Source of the DNA: Sporolactobacillus laevolacticus DSM 442
Lineage (GTDB): Bacteria > Bacillota > Bacilli > Bacillales > Sporolactobacillaceae
Assembly (NCBI RefSeq): GCF_000497245.1
Contig: NZ_AWTC01000019.1
Coordinates: 1-64,000 of the forward strand
Direction: 5' to 3'
Length of the DNA: 64,000 nt
Shown here: positions 35,266-44,034 of the stretch, piece after piece
Layout: the number at the start of each line of letters is the position of its first letter
Position numbering within the stretch: position 1 is the first letter of the stretch
Program-made: the position numbers and the translations under genes
The notes under the pieces: model-generated
Database searches by the model: none
What the model was told of the DNA's origin: nothing
The model's input: the letters and a program-made list of their open reading frames with translations, nothing else

Positions 35266-35568
35266 TTTGTCAGCCCCGCCCTTAACCAAAATTTCGGATT
35301 CGTGTCATGTCTCAAAATAGCACTCTCTAAAACTTTTCTTATACGGAATTATAACATATTGTAAAGACAATGCTACATGTTTCTTAACAATCTCTCAATG
35401 ATATCCACAATCCGTTAAAATTAGTTTACAATATTAACAGCCTATAGAACTAAATTCGGTATTTTTTTGATGATTCCAAGCAATAATTGGAATCCCAAGT
35501 AGGATAAAACAATGCGGAACAAGGCAAAATGTATAAGACTGCCTCATTGAATTAAGGATGGGATTTTA
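35266..35568. other. Divergent tagO-tagA promoter region
   Basis: AT-rich. ATTCCAA and TTGGAAT form a 7-bp dyad with a 7-bp centre at 35473-35493, 75 bp before tagA, possibly an operator. TATAAT-like hexamers are present, but none has a convincing -35 partner. Confidence 0.45.
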
Positions 35569-36309
35569 TTGAGTGAAAAAAAACAAGTCGGCACGATCTA
35601 TATGAATGACTTTCACACAAAGCAGGAATTTACGGCTGTTTTTAATGACAGCCTTGCAGATCGTAAAACCATTAACCTATATTTTCTTAATGATCACGGT
35701 TTTAACATTGCGCAAAAAGATCGCGATTATAATGCAGTGCTTAATCGCGCGGACTACTTGCTCAATGACGGCATCGGCATCAAATTAGGAGCGAAGCTGT
35801 GGGGTGTCAACCTTCAAGAAAACTTGAATGGAACAGACCTGATTCCCTTATTACTGCAAATATGCACAGAGAACAGCTTGTCGGTCTATTTGCTTGGATC
35901 AACTCAAGAAATCGCACTGTCAGCCTCTAAAAAGTTAAAGGAACAGCATCCAAATTTAATCATCGCCGGAACGCATGACGGCTATTTTTCATCTGATTCC
36001 GAAGTTGTCTCAGCGATTAATCAATCGCGTGCCGATGTCCTACTCGTTGGAATGGGCATGCCGCTGCAAGAAAAATTTATCGATCGTAATTCTGAAGTGC
36101 TGAAACCATTAGTACGAATCGCTGTCGGCGGATTTATCGACTTTGCTTCCGGAACAAAACCGCGGGCGCCGAAAATCATGCGCCGGTTGAATCTTGAATG
36201 GCTGTTCCGCATGGCACTGGAGCCGCGGAGAATGTGGAAGCGCAATGTCGTCGGACATGCTCAATTTTTCACGAAGGTAATCTGGCTGAAGTGGAGACAT
36301 GATCGGTAA
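35569..36309 (+). CDS. tagA: WecG/TagA family N-acetylmannosaminyltransferase
   Basis: TagA adds ManNAc to lipid-linked GlcNAc, the second step of wall teichoic acid synthesis. The 246-residue GT26 protein has LNRADYLLNDGIGIKLGAKLWG (catalytic Asp; quoted in part), LNGTDLIPLL, SVYLLGSTQEIA, VLLVGMGMPLQEKFI and VGGFIDFASGTKPRAPK, then the C-terminal EWLFRMALEPRRMWKR membrane-binding segment. The start is TTG 35569 with AAGGATGGG upstream. It is divergent from tagO; further tag genes are not in the window. Confidence 0.95.
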   Translation: MSEKKQVGTIYMNDFHTKQEFTAVFNDSLADRKTINLYFLNDHGFNIAQKDRDYNAVLNRADYLLNDGIGIKLGAKLWGVNLQENLNGTDLIPLLLQICTENSLSVYLLGSTQEIALSASKKLKEQHPNLIIAGTHDGYFSSDSEVVSAINQSRADVLLVGMGMPLQEKFIDRNSEVLKPLVRIAVGGFIDFASGTKPRAPKIMRRLNLEWLFRMALEPRRMWKRNVVGHAQFFTKVIWLKWRHDR

Positions 36310-36328
36310 ACTTTGCAGATTTTGATCG

Positions 36329-36356
36329 TCCCCTATTTTTCATCTAGGGGATTTTC
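36329..36356 (+). terminator. Terminator of tagA
   Basis: Stem TCCCCTA with TAGGGGA (36329-36351), then TTTTCTT. Confidence 0.82.
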
Positions 36357-36413
36357 TTGCCGGATGATGATAGAATGATAGTGGAATAATCTATTGATGA
36401 AAGAAGGATCCGC

Positions 36414-37676
36414 ATGGATAAAAATTTTTTTATTCGGAACCGTAAGAAGCTTTATGAAGCGTTGGAGGATCAGTCGCTTGCCATTCTTTTTGCCGGGGAA
36501 GCGGCACACCAGTCCGCAGACGAAAGCTATCCTTTCTATCCAAATCGCAATTTTTACTACATGACGGGCATTACCGAACCCAAAGTCATTTTCGTTGCCG
36601 CTAAATTCGGCGGAAAAGTTGAAGAAACATTGTTTATTCAACGTGCTGATCCATGGATGGCCAGGTGGGTCGGCGAAACAATCACGCCAAATGCAGCACA
36701 AGATGCATCTGGCGTTGAGAATATTGAGCTGCTCGATCAGTTTGAAGACTACGTGCGTTCGCAACTGGATGGACGCGTGTACAAGCATCTATATGCTGAT
36801 CTTGAAGCAAAATCATGGGAATTTCCAGCGAAGCCGGCGAATAAATTTGCGGCGGAAGCAGCTGTCACCTATCCATATTTGTCGATCCACAATTTGTATC
36901 CGGTCATTTGCAGGTTCCGCGTCGTTAAATCTGCGGAAGAAATTGAACTGACGCGTGAAGCCGGCAAAATTACTGCTGACGGAATTAAAAATGTTCTGGC
37001 TAATGCGAAGCCGGGTATGAAGGAATATGAGCTGGAAGCTTACTTTAACTTCGTATTAAAGAGCCGAGGATGTACGGAATTCGCTTTTCCAACGATTCTC
37101 GCCAGCGGCTTCAACGGAACGGTCCTGCACTATTCGGCAAACACAGGAACTGCCGAAGACGGTAGTCTCGTCCTGCTCGACCTTGGCGCACAGCACAACT
37201 ATTACAATGGCGACATCAGCTACACCTTCCCTGTAAACGGCAAGTTCACGCCTCGCCAAAAACAGATTTACGACATTATCCTGCGCTGTAACCAAGAAGT
37301 CACAAAAATGGCAAAGCCGGGTGTCGCGTTTAAGGCGCTGAACAACTTCACGATCGAATTCTACACCGAAGAATTGATGAAGATCGGCTTGATTAAGACA
37401 TCTGAAGAATTACGCAAGTATTACTTTCATGGCGTCAGTCATTCGCTTGGTTTGGACACGCATGACGTCGGACCCTATCGCGAAATGGATTTGGTACCGG
37501 GCGAGATCATCACAAACGAACCTGGCCTTTACATTCCTGAAGAAAGCATCGGCATCCGTATCGAAGACGATGTGCTCATCACAGAAACCGGTTCCGAAGT
37601 GCTGACTACCGGCCTGCCGCGTACAACCGATGAAATAGAAAATTTCATGGCGGAAAACAATAGTAACCTTAAGTAA
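36414..37676 (+). CDS. Aminopeptidase P family protein (M24B)
   Basis: It would remove an N-terminal residue before proline. The 420-residue product has an N-terminal AMP_N domain (NRNFYYMTGITEP) and a pita-bread domain with the five metal ligands: LVLLDLGAQHNYYNGDISYTFPV (two Asp; quoted in part), HGVSHSLGLDTHDVG (His), ITNEPGLYIPE (Glu) and IRIEDDVLIT (Glu). The second ligand segment reads GDISYTFP where SDxTRTFP is usual, a mild deviation. The size fits the long Xaa-Pro aminopeptidases. GAAGGATCC precedes the ATG; it is 104 nt after tagA. Confidence 0.94.
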   Translation: MDKNFFIRNRKKLYEALEDQSLAILFAGEAAHQSADESYPFYPNRNFYYMTGITEPKVIFVAAKFGGKVEETLFIQRADPWMARWVGETITPNAAQDASGVENIELLDQFEDYVRSQLDGRVYKHLYADLEAKSWEFPAKPANKFAAEAAVTYPYLSIHNLYPVICRFRVVKSAEEIELTREAGKITADGIKNVLANAKPGMKEYELEAYFNFVLKSRGCTEFAFPTILASGFNGTVLHYSANTGTAEDGSLVLLDLGAQHNYYNGDISYTFPVNGKFTPRQKQIYDIILRCNQEVTKMAKPGVAFKALNNFTIEFYTEELMKIGLIKTSEELRKYYFHGVSHSLGLDTHDVGPYREMDLVPGEIITNEPGLYIPEESIGIRIEDDVLITETGSEVLTTGLPRTTDEIENFMAENNSNLK

Positions 37677-37691
37677 GTAGTTTAGAAATTA

Positions 37692-37721
37692 AGAGATTCC
37701 GATGGTTGGGGTCTCTTTTTT
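37692..37721 (+). terminator. Terminator of the aminopeptidase P gene
   Basis: Stem AGAGA...CC with GG...TCTCT, then TTTTTTA. The stem contains G-T pairs, so it is of moderate strength. Confidence 0.65.
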
Positions 37722-37846
37722 ATACTATAGGAAACATTCATGACCCGCTTAAGGGGCGCGGGACATCGCTTGGATGAAAATACAGCAATAGTACTGCGTA
37801 TTTACGTACAAAAGTTATAATATTAAGGATTATAGTATAAGTGCAA

Positions 37847-37885
37847 CTATGACTTCGCGTTAGTCATAGGCTTGGCAAAGCCAAG
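37847..37885 (+). other. Two adjacent hairpins upstream of glxK
   Basis: CTATGACT pairs with AGTCATAG (37847-37869) and CTTGGC pairs with GCCAAG around AAA (37871-37885), followed by TTTTC. The second resembles a weak intrinsic terminator, so the pair might be an attenuator or the end of a short RNA. It lies 120 nt before the glycerate kinase start. Confidence 0.5.
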
Positions 37886-38004
37886 TTTTCTAATGTCAAT
37901 AAAAGATGCATTTTGTCATTTCCCGGGTAATAAAAGATGTACAGTCACGAATCATTCAATCTGCTAAAAAGAAGAAAAAGAGAATTGTCAAAGGATGGAA
38001 TGAC

Positions 38005-39150
38005 ATGAATCAGCGAAAAATTGTCATCGCACCGGATTCATTTAAGGAAAGTTTGACGGCGCTTGAAGCCGCTGAAGCGATTAAGAAAGGCCTACAGTAC
38101 ATATGGCCTGACGCCGATTACGTACTTGTACCTATGGCGGACGGAGGCGAAGGAACTGTTCGCTCGCTGGTCGATGCTTTACATGGGCAGATCATTACTC
38201 AAGAAGTTACCGGACCGCTTGGTAAACCCGTGTCAGCATTTTTCGGATTGGTGAATGACGGAACCACTGCGATCATAGAAATGGCTGCTGCATCGGGTAT
38301 TGAACATATAAAACCTGAGGATCGCAATCCGCTCATCGCAACGACTTATGGAGTTGGCGAGTTAATTCGCTCCGCGATGGATCACGGCGCCAATCATATT
38401 ATTCTCGGACTGGGAGGCAGCGCAACAAACGACGGTGGATGCGGCATGGCACAGGCGCTAGGCGCCAGACTTCTTGATGACTCAGGGCGCGAATTGGGAT
38501 TCGGCGGCGCTGCACTGGATGAGCTGGCTTCCATTGACTTGTCGTGCTTTGATCCTCGAATCAAGACTATTCGATTTGAAGCTGCAACTGATGTCACCAA
38601 TCCACTCACCGGTACTCAAGGCGCATCTGCCGTCTTTGGCCCGCAAAAAGGTGCCTCTGAACAAGATGTTTGCAAGCTGGATCATGCCCTGAAAAACTTT
38701 TCAGAGGTCGTTAACCGTGATTTCGGCATTGACATTGATAGGGTTCCCGGTGCCGGTGCTGCAGGCGGCTTAGGCGCAGGCGCTATCTTCTTCTTGAACA
38801 GTAAGCTTCGCCCAGGCATTGATTTGGTTATCAAAGAATCGGGTCTGAAACAAAAACTGTCAGGAGCTTCACTCGTGATTACCGGTGAAGGTAAAATAGA
38901 TGGCCAAACGGTTTATGGAAAAACGCCGATTGGTGTCGCTCGCTGTGCCAAAGAGCAGCATATTCCGGTTATCGGGCTCGCAGGTTCACTTGGTAATGGA
39001 TGCGACGCAGTGTTGTCACATGGAATCGACGCATTCTTTTCCATTGTTCCAGGCGCAGTATCCTTAGAAATCGCTTTACATGAAGCCAAAGCTAATCTAA
39101 TCCGAACAGCCGCCAATGTTGCCCGAGTATGGCAGATGGCAAAGAACTAA
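38005..39150 (+). CDS. glxK: Glycerate kinase
   Basis: It phosphorylates D-glycerate, feeding glyoxylate or sugar-acid breakdown into glycolysis. The 381-residue GlxK/GarK-type product starts MNQRKIVIAPDSFKESLTAL and has MADGGEGTVRSL, IEMAAASGIEHI, LGLGGSATNDGGCGMAQALG and VPGAGAAGGLGAGA, all family hallmarks, plus VITGEGKIDGQT near the end. I chose ATG 38005 (AAAGGATGG upstream); the frame extends 33 codons upstream with a Lys-rich sequence unlike the family. No other glycerate genes are adjacent. Confidence 0.95.
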   Translation: MNQRKIVIAPDSFKESLTALEAAEAIKKGLQYIWPDADYVLVPMADGGEGTVRSLVDALHGQIITQEVTGPLGKPVSAFFGLVNDGTTAIIEMAAASGIEHIKPEDRNPLIATTYGVGELIRSAMDHGANHIILGLGGSATNDGGCGMAQALGARLLDDSGRELGFGGAALDELASIDLSCFDPRIKTIRFEAATDVTNPLTGTQGASAVFGPQKGASEQDVCKLDHALKNFSEVVNRDFGIDIDRVPGAGAAGGLGAGAIFFLNSKLRPGIDLVIKESGLKQKLSGASLVITGEGKIDGQTVYGKTPIGVARCAKEQHIPVIGLAGSLGNGCDAVLSHGIDAFFSIVPGAVSLEIALHEAKANLIRTAANVARVWQMAKN

Positions 39151-39195
39151 GTCATCAGCCATTTTTTTGACATTATCGTCGAACGCCTCATGGAT

Positions 39196-39240
39196 CCATT
39201 AAAAAAACCGGTTAGCCTGAGCTAACCGGTTTTTTAATGG
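39196..39240. terminator. Bidirectional terminator
   Basis: Near-perfect palindrome: CCATTAAAAAAACCGGTTAGC faces its complement around CTGA (arm quoted in part). Runs of A and T on both sides allow termination of glxK (+) and the SGNH-like gene (-). Confidence 0.93.
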
Positions 39241-39247
39241 AGATGTA

Positions 39248-40027
39248 TTAATTTAGTCCCCATTGCTTGCTTATGTAGTTAATCCAGACTTGCCTGCCAT
39301 CATTGTTCATGGTGTGACCATCTTCACCGACTAGATCCGCTCGCTTTGAACCTTTAGGCCAATTTGACAGATAGTCGAGTACTGTTATTTTTTGCTTTTT
39401 TAAATAAGCATTCAATTCGTCAATCCGGTCATTCATATAAGGCTGATTCGATGAATAGTTCGGAAGGGAAACAAAAAAGGCGGCTTTCGGATACTTGATT
39501 CTAACTTTTTCTTCTAGAAACGTTGTGACTGTCTCCGTATCTTCAGTTCTGACTTGACGGTCATCATTGTAGAGCAGCGGAGTAAAAATAACGGCATCCG
39601 GTTTCCCATTAACGTTTTGTATTAAATTTTCAACTTTCGCCTGGTTCAGTGCCAATGAATTTGTTTTCCCTAAATCCTGCACAGTTATCTTAAAAAACGA
39701 TTCGCCATAAACCTGATCCAGCTGATTCTGTAAAAGAAGAGCCAATGCCTGGACATTATCGCTGCCAATAAGAGAAATTTGAACTTGCCCACTCTTTTTA
39801 TATGCGTCTGTTGCTGCATTTCGCAGTGTTATGGGCAGCTTCGCAATTTTCTTTTCAATCGCATTTTGTGATGTATCAGAGCTTTCATTAATTCCAGATA
39901 GGTCACCCTGCGATTTAAGACTGGCAGCCGCCCTAACTTGATTTAATTTATGATTCCAATATACTTTGCCCCCAACAATGCTTGCAAAGCAAAGCAAAAT
40001 GACTACAATCAGCCAAAATTTTTTCAA
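39248..40027 (-). CDS. Membrane-anchored SGNH/GDSL-hydrolase-like protein
   Basis: The 259-residue product has one N-terminal membrane helix (MKKFWLIVVILLCFASIVGG) and an extracellular domain. ISLIGSDNVQAL occupies the place of the GDS-type nucleophile block and VGEDGHTMNNDGRQVW that of the C-terminal D-x-x-H block. The nucleophile block is atypical, so activity is uncertain. Similar proteins trim acyl groups from wall polymers or sugars. The start is TTG 40027 with GAGG 9 nt upstream. It is codirectional with motP-motS, 121 nt downstream of motS. Confidence 0.65.
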   Translation of the reverse strand: MKKFWLIVVILLCFASIVGGKVYWNHKLNQVRAAASLKSQGDLSGINESSDTSQNAIEKKIAKLPITLRNAATDAYKKSGQVQISLIGSDNVQALALLLQNQLDQVYGESFFKITVQDLGKTNSLALNQAKVENLIQNVNGKPDAVIFTPLLYNDDRQVRTEDTETVTTFLEEKVRIKYPKAAFFVSLPNYSSNQPYMNDRIDELNAYLKKQKITVLDYLSNWPKGSKRADLVGEDGHTMNNDGRQVWINYISKQWGLN

Positions 40028-40148
40028 TCCGCTCACCCTCAACAAAATATTGTAATGAAAGATGGAAAAGCTCTCTTGCATTTAATATATCGGTTAGAGG
40101 ATCATCATGCAATCATTTAACAGACGAATCAATTTATTTCAACAATTT

Positions 40149-40934
40149 TTATTCAGAATCGAGTTTGTTCCCTTCCCGGATAACAACGATATTTACACGC
40201 CTGTTCATCGCTTTATGCTCAGGTGTATCATTTTTAACAATAGGCTGATATTCGCCATAGCCGACAAAATGCATTCTTTTTGGTAAAAGTTCATCCTTAT
40301 TAATGAGATAATTCATAACCGTTTGGGCGCGAAGTCCGGACAGCTCCCAGTTGGAATGAATTGCCGATTCCTGATTTCGAAACGGTGTATTGTCCGTGTG
40401 CCCCTCGATACTGATATCATTCGGCACACTCTTAAGGATATTACCGATCTTTCCCAAGACTGATTTCGCATTTGGCTTAAGATTGGCCTTGCCTAAGTCG
40501 AATAAAATCTTTTCACGAAAGGTGAGCTGAACGCCTCTCGCTGTTTCAACAAGCGACACATCAGGACTTAAGTGATTGTCTTTTATGTATTTATCGAGTT
40601 GAACATACAGCGCATCGAGTTTCTTCTCATCCTTCTTTTTTTCCTGATTACTGATCGGCTGCGCTTTTTTCACCAAGGGCACAGTGGGTTTTGTCTGTCC
40701 TTTATCCGTGCTCGGATACCCCATTCCCTGTAATATTGAATCCCCCTGAAAAGAGGATTTTAAAGAAGAAACAAGCGCATTAAATTTCTGATTTTCAATA
40801 CTGCTCATTGAATACATGACGATAAAAAAAACAAGAAGAAGAGTGATTAAATCAGAATACGTCACCAGCCATCGTTCTGAATTGTGACTCGATTCTTCAG
40901 GCCGGGAATAGCGTCTTTTTCTTGGCCTGCTCAT
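40149..40934 (-). CDS. motS: Sodium-type flagellar stator subunit MotS (MotB family)
   Basis: MotS pairs with MotP to form a Na+-driven stator. The 261-residue product has one membrane helix with the ion-binding Asp (VTYSDLITLLLVFFIVMYSMS; quoted in part), a plug/linker and a C-terminal OmpA-like peptidoglycan-binding domain (ISIEGHTDNTPF, ELSGLRAQTVMNYL, MNRRVNIVVI). The helix sequence (DLITLxLVFF, MS.I..QKF) matches B. subtilis MotS rather than the proton-type MotB. Its ATG overlaps the motP stop as ATGA. Confidence 0.93.
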   Translation of the reverse strand: MSRPRKRRYSRPEESSHNSERWLVTYSDLITLLLVFFIVMYSMSSIENQKFNALVSSLKSSFQGDSILQGMGYPSTDKGQTKPTVPLVKKAQPISNQEKKKDEKKLDALYVQLDKYIKDNHLSPDVSLVETARGVQLTFREKILFDLGKANLKPNAKSVLGKIGNILKSVPNDISIEGHTDNTPFRNQESAIHSNWELSGLRAQTVMNYLINKDELLPKRMHFVGYGEYQPIVKNDTPEHKAMNRRVNIVVIREGNKLDSE

Positions 40935-41767
40935 GACTGGCCAACCTCTTGAAACGCATTTCCGGCATTCGCCCCACTACCTGCATGACCCGCAAGACGT
41001 TCCTCGACCTTTTGCGATTCCTCATCAGTCAGGAAAGCGTAGAGTTTTTTCTTAAGAATCATCGTGCTTTCCCCGTATTGAATCGATAGAATTCCTTCGG
41101 TTTTCAATTGGCGAATCATGACATCCGAAGCAAGATTGTTCTTTATCTTCGTGTAGATTGGTAAATAAATAACATTTGCGCTACCGACACCATACAGCGT
41201 AGCAATAAAAGCGACGGCGATCGCCGGTCCGAGTGCAGCCGTATCTTCCAGGCTGCCCAGTACATGAACGAGCCCCATAACGGTCCCGATAATGCCCATC
41301 GTTGGCGCGTATCCGCCGGCAGACTCAAAGATTCGTCCGATGGAGAGAATCTTCTGTTCATAAAGCTCTATATCACGATTCAGAATATCATCGATGACAT
41401 CGGAATCCACACCGTCGACAACCATCTGAATACCATTGGACATAAACGAATCGTTCGTAAAATTTCGCTGTTCCCCTTCCAGAGCGAGCAAACCTTCGCG
41501 TCTCGAAATATTTGCGAGTTCAATCAGTCTGACAATTGTGTCGCTCGCACGTTCTTTTGGCTTAACAAATGCATATTTTAGAATAAACGGTGTCTTGGCC
41601 AATGTTCTTCCCGGAAAGCTGACAATAACCGCTCCGAATGTTCCTCCGAACACGATTAGGAAGGCGGTTATTTTCAGTAAAGCAATGAGTTGGCCGCCCT
41701 CCATCAGAAACCCTATAACCAAGGAAAGTAATCCGACCAGCAAGCCGATGACTGTTGCAACATCCAT
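40931..41767 (-). CDS. motP: Sodium-type flagellar stator subunit MotP (MotA family)
   Basis: MotP is the ring subunit of the Na+ stator. The 278-residue product has four membrane helices (1: VIGLLVGLLSLVIGFLM; 2: near 32-50; 3 and 4: GGYAPTMGIIGTVMGLVHVL and GPAIAVAFIATLYGVGSAN) and the cytoplasmic loop that meets FliG. P-T-MG in helix 3 matches the conserved MotA proline motif. ATG 41767 has AAAGGG 9 nt upstream. A SigD-like promoter lies at 41808-41834. No motAB pair is present in the window. Confidence 0.93.
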   Translation of the reverse strand: MDVATVIGLLVGLLSLVIGFLMEGGQLIALLKITAFLIVFGGTFGAVIVSFPGRTLAKTPFILKYAFVKPKERASDTIVRLIELANISRREGLLALEGEQRNFTNDSFMSNGIQMVVDGVDSDVIDDILNRDIELYEQKILSIGRIFESAGGYAPTMGIIGTVMGLVHVLGSLEDTAALGPAIAVAFIATLYGVGSANVIYLPIYTKIKNNLASDVMIRQLKTEGILSIQYGESTMILKKKLYAFLTDEESQKVEERLAGHAGSGANAGNAFQEVGQS

Positions 41768-41807
41768 GTAAGTCAACCCTTTCAGCTCTAGTGCCTTTCT
41801 ATATTTG

Positions 41808-41834
41808 TTATCGGCTGATTGGCGGAATTATTGA
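41808..41834 (-). promoter_or_regulatory. SigD-like promoter of motP-motS
   Basis: TCAA (41834-41831), 15 nt, GCCGATAA (41815-41808). The -10 matches SigD well; the -35 has one mismatch (TAAA expected). Confidence 0.6.
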
Positions 41835-42172
41835 AGAGATTCCTGAGATTCAATTCGCTGGACCTAGTGTTCACTACTTTTGCAAATAGGATTTTCATCC
41901 TATTGACTTTATGATAATTCTATGAATTTTTTAGGTGAACACATGATTATTATAAATATTTTATTTTAGTAGGAGGTCCATCTGCGAAATTTCACTTCCG
42001 TTTTTTGTAAACACTTGATACAATGAATCTTGTGATTTATTGTCGAATCAAGGCTCATAAGTGTGAAAAAACCTTTTTTCTACCGGGAGCTTCCTATCCC
42101 ACCTTGCGATCATATTGATTTGTATCGCGAAGCGCTTCCCTATTTCATTAGGGAATAATCGAACGGGAGTGA
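41835..42172. other. Divergent region between motP and the HD-GYP gene
   Basis: AT-rich and without an open frame worth reporting. A small palindrome, GAAGCGCTTC, is at about 42129. No convincing promoter for the HD-GYP gene is seen. Confidence 0.4.
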
Positions 42173-43912
42173 ATGGCTCTTATGCCAAAAGTCGTAAAGG
42201 TTGAAAACTTGAAGGACGGAAGCATTCTTGCAAAAGACATATACATAAATTCTTCAGTGCTCTATCGATCCGGCATGCTGATAACGTCTGAGTTAATCAC
42301 ATATTTGTCAAAAAAAGGAGTACCTTTTGTAACTATTTATGATGCGCCGCCGGTAGCTCCATTTCGACATACAAATACAGCTCTATCTCGAATGACATCT
42401 CATGGGCGAAAAGAACTCACTTCACGATTCCAGAATGACATGGCGCAAATCGCCAACGAATTGCGTTATGGCCGGATTCTGCACTCGGAATCATCTTATA
42501 AGTGGCTTCATTCGCTCTATTTGCGTTTTTATTCAAATCCGACGGTTCGACTGCTCTTGGACAGTATGAAACAATGGGATCCGGTCTGCTATATTCATTC
42601 GCTCGATGTGTTCGTGCTTGCCAGCTTGTTCTTTAAACACACACAATGGAAAGTAAGCGAAGACTTTATTCTAGGCTGTTTGCTCCATGATATTGGCAAG
42701 CTGTACACTCCGGCTGATATTCTCCTGAAAAAAGGAAAACTGACGCAGCGAGAGTACAGTAAGATTACCCGACATACGGTTGACGGTTATGAATTGCTCA
42801 AACGCATGAACTTTCCCAATGAAACATGCAGGGTTGTCCGTTCACATCATGAACGAATGGATGGGAGCGGGTATCCGGATAACCTTATCGTAAAAAAAGA
42901 TGACCAAAATTTAAAGTTGATGATGATTACTGACGTCTATTCCGCTTTGACGCTGAACCGTTCTTATCGGAGACCGATGCATGCAACGAAAGCGATGCAA
43001 ATCATCCTGAACGATAGCGCACGCAATCATTTGCTTGACCTGCAGACCTGCTATTCATTTATCAACTTTATTCATATTTTTCCACCGGCCACCCGTGTGC
43101 TGCTAACTACAGGAGAAGAAGGCATGATTCTCGCTAATCCAGCAGGATCAGACATACTTCCCCGCGTCAGACTTGAAAAAAGTGGCTGCGTCATCCAATT
43201 GCCAAGCGATCTTTCAATGACCGTGGAAACAGTCACTAGCTGGGACAGTAGTGAGGTTGTTAAGCAAGCGAAGCAAACTTGGAATGACTACATTCATTAT
43301 CTGATCGATGGCAATAGTGTTAAAGCAGTCGATTGTCTCGACGCGCTTTCAGACGGCATGCGTATCGAAGATATTTTCATCAAACTGTTCGAACGATCGT
43401 TGGACGAGATACAAAAAGGACTAACTCTGAAACGTTTTCTGGATGCCGACTATCTGATCGCCACCTTTACCATCCTGAGGTTGCTGAGCTGGAAGATGTT
43501 GAAAATTTCTCACCAACTTAGTAAAAATGATCTAGGAGAGGTTGTCATTGCCAACCTCGAATCTTTTAAGGGACTGACACGGACAAAATTGATGGATGAT
43601 TTATTCTCCATCAGCGGATGGAAAACGGACTTCTTAGCTGAAATAAATGAGATCGGTGTGGTCCGCGACCTCCTCCAACGAAAGAATGCCAATTATTTAG
43701 CCGTTTCTTTCTCAAGTCGTTCACACGCACCGGTGGTTTCAAATCTACTTAACCAACTCAATTCAGAATTCCCGAAACTAACCGTATTTGTTCATGGAAG
43801 TCAGGCAAACCTGATCAAGGAATCCGCCATAGAAAGATTGTTTGTCAGTACAAATCTGAGCGAATTGATCCTCAACATGAAACAATTCTTTGAGAGTGAA
43901 CTAGGCGCTTAA
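42173..43912 (+). CDS. HD-GYP phosphodiesterase fused to a cobalamin-binding-like domain
   Basis: HD-GYP enzymes hydrolyse cyclic di-GMP. The 579-residue product has a complete HD-GYP core: HSLDV (142), LLHDIGKL (HD 172-173), RHTVDGYELL (H201), SHHERMDGSGYP (HH 225-226, GYP 233-235) and ITDVYSAL. Residues about 370-575 look like a MerR-associated B12-binding module: helical cap (WNDYIHYLIDGNSVKAVDCL), then a Rossmann-like part with LESFKGLTRTKLMDDLFSIS and ISGWKTDFLAE. The ligand His of DxHxxG is absent, so cobalamin is probably not bound in the usual way. It is divergent from motP-motS, which suggests a link to motility control. ATG 42173 or 42182; both have imperfect spacing to GGGAG. Confidence 0.85.
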   Translation: MALMPKVVKVENLKDGSILAKDIYINSSVLYRSGMLITSELITYLSKKGVPFVTIYDAPPVAPFRHTNTALSRMTSHGRKELTSRFQNDMAQIANELRYGRILHSESSYKWLHSLYLRFYSNPTVRLLLDSMKQWDPVCYIHSLDVFVLASLFFKHTQWKVSEDFILGCLLHDIGKLYTPADILLKKGKLTQREYSKITRHTVDGYELLKRMNFPNETCRVVRSHHERMDGSGYPDNLIVKKDDQNLKLMMITDVYSALTLNRSYRRPMHATKAMQIILNDSARNHLLDLQTCYSFINFIHIFPPATRVLLTTGEEGMILANPAGSDILPRVRLEKSGCVIQLPSDLSMTVETVTSWDSSEVVKQAKQTWNDYIHYLIDGNSVKAVDCLDALSDGMRIEDIFIKLFERSLDEIQKGLTLKRFLDADYLIATFTILRLLSWKMLKISHQLSKNDLGEVVIANLESFKGLTRTKLMDDLFSISGWKTDFLAEINEIGVVRDLLQRKNANYLAVSFSSRSHAPVVSNLLNQLNSEFPKLTVFVHGSQANLIKESAIERLFVSTNLSELILNMKQFFESELGA

Positions 43913-43972
43913 ATTCATTTTTTGAACGCGGTATGAGAGCTTTCGATTAATACGCTCATGCTTTTATTAATA

Positions 43973-44012
43973 AAAGCGGGTAACCTTGGTATCTCTCAAG
44001 GTTACCCGCTTT
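43973..44012. terminator. Bidirectional terminator
   Basis: Perfect 16-bp stem AAAGCGGGTAACCTTG with its complement around GTATCTCT, A/T-rich on both sides. It separates the convergent HD-GYP and LCP genes. Confidence 0.93.
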
Positions 44013-44034
44013 ATTTGATCACATCGATTAATAA

